Assembly (NCBI GenBank): GCA_937895315.1 | Contig: CALAWM010000175.1 | Location: forward strand, 1-11,423 | DNA length: 11,423 nucleotides | Direction: 5' to 3' | Source: an uncultured Caryophanales bacterium | GTDB lineage: Bacteria; Bacillota_I; Bacilli_A; RFN20; CAG-826 | In this document: in pieces, positions 6,666-11,423 of the stretch | How the letters are laid out: every line of letters begins with the position of its first letter | How positions within the stretch are numbered: position 1 is the first letter of the stretch | The notes under the pieces: model-generated | The model's input: only the letters and a program-made list of their open reading frames with translations | The model's database searches: none | Told to the model about the DNA's origin: nothing | Made by a program: the position numbers and the translations under genes

Positions 6666-7271
6666 TTAATCAAAGATGATTTTTCCGGTTATGGCGGCAT
6701 TTAACATTCTAAGTATTTCATCCTTGGTAATTTTCGGACTTAAATTAGGTAAATTGTCGATGGTAAACCATCTTACATCACTTATTTCATGGTCGTGATT
6801 GTTAGTGAATTTGATAAATTGTGCCTTAAAAACAAGGACATAGCCCGGGACTGATGTCGGATCAGAAAAGGGTGTGCGATTCATGAAGGCAACAATCCCT
6901 TCTAATTTGGCTTCGGCACCTGCTTCTTCTTTCACTTCCCGTAAAGCTGCTTCACTTGGGGCGTCATATAAATCGGCCCATCCCCCGGGGAAACTATAAC
7001 CACCATCATCAACTTCTTTAACCATTAAAAATTCATTTTTGTCATTGAAGACAATCGTGCGAATGCTAATATTGGGTGTTGGATAAACATCCCGTTTAAA
7101 ATAATTATTTCGTTCAAGATTCACATCTTGTAATTCTTCAAGCATTTTTAAAGTTAATGATTGGAGTTCTTCATAATTTTTTAAAGCATATGGGTCTTTA
7201 GAAAAAAGTAACCCGATTTTCGTAATGGCTTGGATTTTAATTAAATAGTCATAAAGATTTTCTTTATTCAT
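6666..7271 (-). CDS. Nudix hydrolase with N-terminal Nudix_N_2-type domain
   Basis: The protein (201 residues) hydrolyses, by family, nucleoside diphosphates linked to another moiety, such as ADP-ribose-like compounds; the exact substrate is not determined. Residues 1-60 are a helical region with KIGLLFSKDPYALKNYEEL, the mark of the N-terminal domain found in this Nudix subgroup. PYPTPNIS-like linker sequence (VYPTPNIS) then leads to the catalytic domain. The Nudix box runs from Gly97 to Ala119 (GWADLYD...REVKEEAGA) and keeps the metal-binding REVKEE core. The outer Glu of the box is an Asp (Asp103), a mild change. The start at 7271 keeps the complete N-terminal domain, although no Shine-Dalgarno sequence precedes it; a promoter lies so close that the message is almost leaderless. 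It is 69 bp before deoD on the same strand and divergent from pgeF. Confidence 0.9.
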   Translation of the reverse strand: MNKENLYDYLIKIQAITKIGLLFSKDPYALKNYEELQSLTLKMLEELQDVNLERNNYFKRDVYPTPNISIRTIVFNDKNEFLMVKEVDDGGYSFPGGWADLYDAPSEAALREVKEEAGAEAKLEGIVAFMNRTPFSDPTSVPGYVLVFKAQFIKFTNNHDHEISDVRWFTIDNLPNLSPKITKDEILRMLNAAITGKIIFD

Positions 7272-7280
7272 AACTTTTTT

Positions 7281-7289
7281 AGTATATCA
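7281..7289 (-). promoter_or_regulatory. Extended -10 promoter of the Nudix gene
   Basis: The minus strand reads TGATATACT, an extended -10 (TGn plus TATACT). Usual spacing puts the start at about 7274, three bases before the ATG at 7271. There is no good -35, which fits an extended -10 promoter, and no Shine-Dalgarno, which fits a near-leaderless message. Confidence 0.5.
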
Positions 7290-7341
7290 TAAGCACGTTA
7301 GCCTTTATTGATATTTTGTCTAATTTTCCGCTAATATTCGC

Positions 7342-7347
7342 TATAAT
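7342..7347 (+). promoter_or_regulatory. -10 box of the pgeF promoter
   Basis: A perfect TATAAT lies 19 bases before the pgeF ATG, predicting a start near 7354 and a leader of about 13 nt that still includes GGAGG. No -35 is visible at 16-18 bp; TTGTCT at 7316-7321 is 20 bp away. The promoter is divergent from that of the Nudix gene. Confidence 0.45.
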
Positions 7348-7366
7348 ATAAGGATGGAGGAACATT

Positions 7367-8137
7367 ATGTATAAATGGGAACAATTTAAAAACATTCTGG
7401 CGTTTACTTCCACAAGAGAAGGTGGATTTAGTGAAGGAGACTTTAAATCACTAAATCTTGCTTATCATGTCGGGGATGATTATGAAACAGTGAATAAAAA
7501 CCGTGATGTTTTCTTTAAAGAAAAAGACATCAATTTATTGGCAGATAATACTGTATTTGTCGCACAATTTCATAGTAATATTACAAAAAAAGTTACGAAA
7601 TTAGATGCTGGGAAAGGCTATTATGCTTTTGAAGACGGAATTAAAGCCGATGCTTTATATACAAAAGAAAAAGGTCTTGCCCTTGGTATTTATCACGCCG
7701 ATTGTGTTCCCCTTTTTGTTTATGTTCCAAAACACGAAATAGTAGGGATTATCCATGCTGGTGAAATCGGAAGTGTAAATAATATCACCGGTCATTTTGT
7801 CGAAAAACTTATGAAAGATGAAGGCGTATTACCTAGTGAAATATTCGTCCATCTTGGTCCAAGTTTATGTTTCGCCCACCGCACCATTACCAAAGAACGC
7901 GCTGAAGAATTAGCCGGTAAGGGTGGTGACTTACAAAAAGCAATTAAAGCTACTTTACCGCAATATTTTATTGATTTACCACTCTTAAATATCCTTCAAT
8001 TACGAAGTCTTGGCGTCCCTTTAGCCAATATCACTTTCTCGGATGAATGTACATATGAAAATAACGACCGCTTCTTCTCTTACAAAGTAAGTAATGTCAC
8101 TGGTCGTAATATTTCCGTTATTAAAAATAATAAATAA
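7367..8137 (+). CDS. pgeF: PgeF/YfiH/LACC1-family protein (polyphenol oxidase/purine nucleoside phosphorylase fold), divergent
   Basis: The 256-residue length and the collinear landmarks place it in the YfiH/LACC1 family. Members bind zinc and have been shown to phosphorolyse purine nucleosides; E. coli PgeF is linked to correcting wrongly built peptidoglycan precursors. Visible marks are FTSTREGGFS (13-22, Arg17), SLNLAYHVGDD (28-38), the three metal-site residues His69 (QFH), Cys113 (HADC) and His130 (HAG), and the C-terminal RFFSYKVSNVTGR. Several second-shell motifs differ: HAGWRG is HAGEIG here, and the usual GPxIGPCCYEV region reads GPSLCFAHRTI. The metal site is therefore intact but substrate handling may differ. 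GGAGG lies 6 bases before the ATG. The gene ends two bases before the convergent coaD end. The family call is firm, the specific activity is not. Confidence 0.85.
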   Translation: MYKWEQFKNILAFTSTREGGFSEGDFKSLNLAYHVGDDYETVNKNRDVFFKEKDINLLADNTVFVAQFHSNITKKVTKLDAGKGYYAFEDGIKADALYTKEKGLALGIYHADCVPLFVYVPKHEIVGIIHAGEIGSVNNITGHFVEKLMKDEGVLPSEIFVHLGPSLCFAHRTITKERAEELAGKGGDLQKAIKATLPQYFIDLPLLNILQLRSLGVPLANITFSDECTYENNDRFFSYKVSNVTGRNISVIKNNK

Positions 8138-8139
8138 AC

Positions 8140-8616
8140 TTATTGGTGCTCTTTAAGCATTGTATATACAGGTGCCGGTACAAGTTTAGAAACATCAATT
8201 CCACCGGCGACCATTTCTTTAATCGTGCTACTAGAAATAAACATAAATTCATGTTTTGCCATAAAGAAAATAGATTCAATTTGTTTATCAATGAAAACGT
8301 TAGCATTATTCATTTGGAATTCATATTCAAAGTCAGTTGCCGCTCGTAAGCCGCGGATCATCGCGTTTGCGCCAACTTTTTGGGCATAGTGAACGGTTAA
8401 ACCGCTTGTGCTATCAACACTAACTTGCGGATATTCTTTTAAAGAATCCTTTATCATTTGCACCCGTTCTTCAACGCTAAACAAGTATTTCTTTCCGGGG
8501 TTGACGGCGACTAAAATAATGATTTTATCAAAAACCCGTAAAGCCCTTTTTACAATATCAATATGACCGTTGGTAATGGGATCAAAACTACCGGGATAAA
8601 TTGCTAATACGTTCAT
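8140..8616 (-). CDS. coaD: Phosphopantetheine adenylyltransferase
   Basis: CoaD joins ATP and 4'-phosphopantetheine to form dephospho-CoA and pyrophosphate, the penultimate step of CoA synthesis in the cytosol. The 158-residue protein has the full family set: YPGSFDPITNGHID at 7-20 with the nucleotidyltransferase T-x-G-H motif (Thr15 to His18), RGLRAATDFEYE at 88-99, and the ISSSTIKE motif at 127-134. The length is typical. Its ATG overlaps the rsmD stop by four bases (ATGA), with AGAGGTGA just upstream, so it is translationally coupled as third gene of ylbF-rsmD-coaD. The 3' end faces pgeF with two bases between the stops. Confidence 0.96.
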   Translation of the reverse strand: MNVLAIYPGSFDPITNGHIDIVKRALRVFDKIIILVAVNPGKKYLFSVEERVQMIKDSLKEYPQVSVDSTSGLTVHYAQKVGANAMIRGLRAATDFEYEFQMNNANVFIDKQIESIFFMAKHEFMFISSSTIKEMVAGGIDVSKLVPAPVYTMLKEHQ

Positions 8617-9155
8617 TGTTCACCTCTTATGATTGTTAAATGGGTTAACCCATATTTATACTTTCTAATTTTAACATTATTTAATGACATCGTAAATTCC
8701 TTATCGGTTTCTAAAACAATAATGTAATCTTTACTTAAAATATTTGCGGCATATATCTCACTTGTCACTTGATTAATGTCATAACTATATGGGGGATCGA
8801 CTAAGACGATATCGACTGATAAAGGGGGAATATTTGTCAATTTTTCCTTGTAATCACCAAAAAATATTTCATGTTCTTCTTCTACAATTTCGATGTTTTT
8901 CTTTAGTAAACTTAGCGTTTTGGGGTTTTTTTCACAAAAGATTGCTTTTTTGGCGCCACGGGATAAGGCTTCTATTCCTAATGCCCCTGTCCCGGCAAAA
9001 AGATCAAGCACTACTTTATTTTCAAGGTCTTTACTAAGTGCACTAAACATTGCTTCTTTGACCCGGTCTTTAGTCGCTCTTGTGAATTCATCAAACAATG
9101 TTAAAAGGACTCGGGAACGATACTTACCGGCAATAACGCGGGCTTTTATAGACAT
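8613..9155 (-). CDS. rsmD: 16S rRNA (guanine(966)-N(2))-methyltransferase RsmD
   Basis: RsmD methylates the N2 of G966 in 16S rRNA (E. coli numbering) using S-adenosylmethionine, late in small-subunit assembly. The 180-residue protein begins RVIAGKYRSRVL and has TRATKDRVKEAMFSAL (25-40), where the family usually has TRPT, then the SAM-binding LDLFAGTGALG (50-60), the acidic Glu75 after strand two, and the catalytic DPPY (120-123), diagnostic for N2-guanine/N6-adenine methylation. The start overlaps the end of the ylbF-like gene by 10 nt, with AAAGG a few bases before. The stop is TGA, evidence that UGA is not read as Trp. It lies next to coaD, as in many Bacillota. Confidence 0.95.
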   Translation of the reverse strand: MSIKARVIAGKYRSRVLLTLFDEFTRATKDRVKEAMFSALSKDLENKVVLDLFAGTGALGIEALSRGAKKAIFCEKNPKTLSLLKKNIEIVEEEHEIFFGDYKEKLTNIPPLSVDIVLVDPPYSYDINQVTSEIYAANILSKDYIIVLETDKEFTMSLNNVKIRKYKYGLTHLTIIRGEQ

Positions 9156-9508
9156 TTACAACCTTTACTTTCACAAAAGTCATCAAAAAGTTTGGTGGAG
9201 ACATAACTATAAATATCGCGGACTTTTTTGTACTTTTCATTATATGCCTTCACAAGTGGGTTAATGTCTAAGGCGTATTTGGCGCTTGATAACTCTTTTC
9301 GTAATGCTTTAACTTCACTACTTTCGACATCAAGATATTCTAGTAAACTATTTATTCTTAGTTGTAAACTTTCACATCGTTCATAAAGTTTCGTGACTTC
9401 AGCGTCAGTATTTAGTTTAGCTTCCAAATCTTTTAGTAAAATAACATCTTGATGTTCTTCAAGGGCTTGATGTAAAGCAAAGGCTAAATCATATATTTTC
9501 TTTGTCAT
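9146..9508 (-). CDS. ylbF: YlbF/YmcA-family protein (Com_YlbF)
   Basis: The small helical protein (120 residues from the ATG at 9508) resembles the YlbF/YmcA family. In Bacillus these form, with YaaT, an Fe-S-containing complex that acts with RNase Y in mRNA processing and affects competence, sporulation and biofilm formation. Two long charged helices, the segment ALDINPLVKAYNEKYKKVRD and the position directly before rsmD-coaD agree with Bacillus ylbF. The C-terminus ends in Cys112-x4-Cys117-x-Cys119, a plausible cluster-binding tail. The ATG at 9508 is preferred over a TTG five codons upstream, because that TTG overlaps the -10 box and has no ribosome site. The ylbG gene usual in Bacillus is absent. 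Telling YlbF from YmcA depends mainly on gene order. Confidence 0.75.
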   Translation of the reverse strand: MTKKIYDLAFALHQALEEHQDVILLKDLEAKLNTDAEVTKLYERCESLQLRINSLLEYLDVESSEVKALRKELSSAKYALDINPLVKAYNEKYKKVRDIYSYVSTKLFDDFCESKGCKCL

Positions 9509-9514
9509 AAAGAT

Positions 9515-9520
9515 ATTATA
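9515..9520 (-). promoter_or_regulatory. -10 box of the ylbF-rsmD-coaD operon
   Basis: TATAAT on the minus strand is followed by six bases and then the ATG at 9508, so the expected first transcribed base is the A of the start codon. No Shine-Dalgarno is present, consistent with a leaderless message. The -35 region is poor at 16-18 bp. Confidence 0.5.
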
Positions 9521-9571
9521 CAAAAAGATGACATTTTACATAGTAAAAATGCCGTAATATCAAAAGTAATG

Positions 9572-9580
9572 TGTTAGAAT
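9572..9580 (+). promoter_or_regulatory. Extended -10 box upstream of def
   Basis: TGTTAGAAT is an extended -10 (TGn plus TAGAAT). It would start transcription near 9587, inside the AAGGA ribosome site at 9585-9589, leaving a leader of about 11 nt. Either a slightly earlier start or another promoter may be used. No -35 is evident. Confidence 0.35.
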
Positions 9581-9597
9581 ATAGAAGGACTTAGTTT

Positions 9598-10137
9598 ATG
9601 TTGAAGATATTCAAAGATAGTGACAAAGTATTAAGAGTGAAAGCAACACCCGTTGCGATTCCTTTAAGTATTGAAGATGAAACGCTCGCTTTAGCGATGT
9701 TTCAACATATTAAAGAAAGTCAAGATCCTGAACTTAGTAAGAAATATGGTCTTCGCGCCGGGGTTGGTTTAGCCGCGCCGCAAGTGGGGGTTAGTAAACA
9801 AATTATTATTATTCATATCCCCCAAGGTGATAAGACTAATTACACATATGTCCTTGCTAATCCCGTTATTACTTCTTCTTCCGTGCGTCGCACTTATTTA
9901 CGCGGCGGTGAAGCTTGTCTTTCTGTTGATGAAAATCATCCCGGTCCCGTATACCGTTATCACAAGATTAAAGTGTCAGCCTATGACATCTTAAGTAAAA
10001 GTCAAATTGAAATTAACGCCTTTGGCTACGAAGCGATTGTGCTCCAACATGAAATCGATCATCTTAATGGCATCTTATTTTATGATCGCATTGACCCGGA
10101 AAATCGCCGAAAATATCCGGATGCGATTGTAATCTAA
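9598..10137 (+). CDS. def: Peptide deformylase
   Basis: The enzyme removes the formyl group from the N-terminal methionine of new proteins, at the ribosome exit. The 179-residue protein has all three family motifs: GVGLAAPQVG (55-64, with Gln62), EACLS (105-109, with the metal ligand Cys107) and QHEIDH (150-155, with ligands His151 and His155 and catalytic Glu152). The insertion between the N-terminal helix and motif I (SQDPELSKKYGLRAG) and the EACLS rather than EGCLS form point to the type 2 deformylases of Gram-positive bacteria. AAGGA lies 8 bases before the ATG. It stands 90 bp upstream of RNase J on the same strand, a pairing also known in Bacillus, and is divergent from ylbF. Confidence 0.96.
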   Translation: MLKIFKDSDKVLRVKATPVAIPLSIEDETLALAMFQHIKESQDPELSKKYGLRAGVGLAAPQVGVSKQIIIIHIPQGDKTNYTYVLANPVITSSSVRRTYLRGGEACLSVDENHPGPVYRYHKIKVSAYDILSKSQIEINAFGYEAIVLQHEIDHLNGILFYDRIDPENRRKYPDAIVI

Positions 10138-10155
10138 TAAATTTTCTAATTAACG

Positions 10156-10184
10156 TTTACAAGCCCCCAAAATTTTGCGATAAT
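10156..10184 (+). promoter_or_regulatory. Promoter of the RNase J gene
   Basis: TTTACA (10156-10161) and GATAAT (10179-10184) are 17 bp apart, and TG precedes the -10 at extended-10 spacing. The predicted start near 10191 gives a leader of about 37 nt that contains the TAGGAGA ribosome site. This suggests RNase J is expressed separately from def as well as by read-through, since no terminator follows def. Confidence 0.65.
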
Positions 10185-10227
10185 GAAATAAAGTTATTGT
10201 ATATATTTATAATTGTAGGAGATACTT

Positions 10228-11423
10228 ATGACATCCAATTCAAAGTTTCAAATGCCGGTTTCTATTTATGCTTTAGGAGGCCTTGGCGAAGTCGGAAAAA
10301 ACATGTATGTTGTGGAAAATGACAAAACTTTACTCATTTTCGACGCTGGTGTGCTTTTTCCTGAACAAGATTTACCAGGGATTGATTATGTCATTCCTGA
10401 TTTTTCCTATTTACGGGATAATGCCCGCAAGATAAAAGCCTTATTTATTACTCATGGTCATGAAGACCATATCGGCTCGATTCCTTTTTTAATTCAAGCG
10501 GTCCATATTCCGATAATTTATGCTCCCCCTTTAGCAGCCTCACTTATTCGTTATAAATTACAAATGATGCGGATTAAAACACCAGTCAATATTGTCGAAT
10601 ATGATGATAAAACAATTGTGAAAATTGATGGATTAACCGTTAGTTTCTTTGCCGTGACCCACTCCATTCCTGATTGCTATGGCTACTGTGTTGATACCGA
10701 ACATGGTCGTATTGTAAGCACTGGCGACTTTAAGGTTGACTTAACCCCGGTTGGTAGAGAAATGGATTTAGGCAAAATTGCCGCTTTAGGTAATGAAGGG
10801 GTTGATCTACTTTTAAGTGACTCAACCAATAGTGAACACCCCGGTTATACGCCAAGTGAACGAAACGTCATTAGCGCTATCAATGAAATCTTCGCTAATG
10901 CCCAAGGTCGCTTAATTATTTCAACCTTCTCGAGCAACATAAGCCGCATTCAACAAATCGTGGAAGCCACTGTTAATTATCGCCGTAAAATCATTATTAT
11001 CGGTCGTTCAATGGAAAAAGTTGTTTCGACTTCTCGTGAACTTGGATATATTAAAATCCCTGATGCGAGCATTATTGATGTTTCCAAAGCCATGACTTTA
11101 AAACCGGAAGAAACCGTTGTCTTATGTACAGGTTCGCAAGGTGAACCAATGGCGGCTTTATCACGGATTGCCGATGGTAGTCATAAAGAAATTAATATTA
11201 TTCCGGGTGATACTGTTGTCTTCTCAAGTTCACCAATTCCCGGGAATAGTGTCGGTATCGACCGCATTGTTAACCGTTTAACAAGACTTGGCGCCAATGT
11301 TTTAACGAATAGTATTTTACGAAATATTCATAGTTCCGGACACCCATCCCAAGAAGAATTAAAACTGATGTTAAGACTTGTTCGGCCAAAATACTTTATG
11401 CCAATGCACGGCGAATATCGAAT
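10228..11423 (+). CDS. rnjA: Ribonuclease J, N-terminal part (cut by window edge)
   Basis: RNase J is a cytosolic metallo-beta-lactamase-fold nuclease with 5'-to-3' exonuclease and endonuclease activity, central to mRNA decay and rRNA maturation in Bacillota. The first 398 residues are visible; about 155 more are expected from the usual length near 555. Marks in order are ALGGLGEVGKN (15-25), the metal motif HGHEDH (76-81), THSIPDCYG, STGDFKVD, LLSDSTNSEHPG, the beta-CASP region with STFSSNISRIQQI, IIGRSME, LCTGSQGEPMAALSRIA, SSSPIPGN, HSSGHPSQEELKLML and PMHGEYR. The sequence is very close in motif order to Bacillus RNase J1, so rnjA is used, though paralogue J2 cannot be excluded. TAGGAGA lies 5 bases before the ATG. 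It follows def on the same strand with its own promoter. Confidence 0.95.
   Translation, partial: MTSNSKFQMPVSIYALGGLGEVGKNMYVVENDKTLLIFDAGVLFPEQDLPGIDYVIPDFSYLRDNARKIKALFITHGHEDHIGSIPFLIQAVHIPIIYAPPLAASLIRYKLQMMRIKTPVNIVEYDDKTIVKIDGLTVSFFAVTHSIPDCYGYCVDTEHGRIVSTGDFKVDLTPVGREMDLGKIAALGNEGVDLLLSDSTNSEHPGYTPSERNVISAINEIFANAQGRLIISTFSSNISRIQQIVEATVNYRRKIIIIGRSMEKVVSTSRELGYIKIPDASIIDVSKAMTLKPEETVVLCTGSQGEPMAALSRIADGSHKEINIIPGDTVVFSSSPIPGNSVGIDRIVNRLTRLGANVLTNSILRNIHSSGHPSQEELKLMLRLVRPKYFMPMHGEYR

Noticed and set aside
8893..9264. Plus-strand open frames opposite rsmD and ylbF
   Set aside because: The minus-strand genes carry clear family motifs; the plus-strand products have none.
10208..10213. 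TATAAT just upstream of the RNase J gene
   Set aside because: It would start transcription within or after the ribosome site, whereas TTTACA-17-GATAAT lies at a suitable place upstream.

Overview
The window is AT-rich bacterial DNA with compact operons and purine-rich Shine-Dalgarno sites. It looks like a Bacillota chromosome, probably from a Bacilli lineage close to Erysipelotrichia, Acholeplasma or Izemoplasma. Supporting signs are an RNase J gene next to a peptide deformylase gene, a ylbF-rsmD-coaD block as in Bacillus, a lipoprotein peptide-binding protein and a perfect match to the CcpA cre consensus. UGA is used as a stop (end of rsmD), so the Mycoplasma code does not apply. No mobile element, CRISPR array, rRNA or tRNA was seen.

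Layout. (1) 1-3993, minus strand: an oligopeptide ABC importer operon, oppA-oppB-oppC. It has a good sigma-A promoter, a cre-like site just upstream of that promoter, a structured leader of about 117 nt, and a long hairpin between oppA and oppB. oppC runs off the left edge. The 309 bp gene-free stretch 3842-4150 holds these control signals. (2) 4151-6596, minus strand: deoD (purine nucleoside phosphorylase), a membrane-anchored NERD-like protein and a six-pass membrane protein of unknown function, coupled by 1-nt and 19-nt overlaps. (3) 6666-7271, minus strand: a Nudix hydrolase with its own extended -10 and almost no leader. (4) 7367-8137, plus strand: a divergent PgeF/YfiH-type multicopper-oxidase-like protein. 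(5) 8140-9508, minus strand: a YlbF-like protein, rsmD and coaD in overlapping frames, converging on pgeF with a 2-bp gap. (6) 9598 to the right edge, plus strand: def and RNase J, each with its own promoter signals; RNase J is cut by the edge.

How the genes fit together: peptide uptake (opp) and nucleoside salvage (deoD, possibly pgeF) sit next to core information-processing genes: rRNA methylation, CoA synthesis, protein N-terminal deformylation and mRNA decay. A YlbF-family protein (in Bacillus a partner of RNase Y) is divergent from RNase J across 89 bp. Most of the window is ordinary core genome. The parts most worth a second look are the NERD-like/membrane pair with a seemingly dead nuclease site, the cre site in an activator-like position at oppA, the leaderless starts of ylbF and the Nudix gene, and the altered motifs in PgeF.
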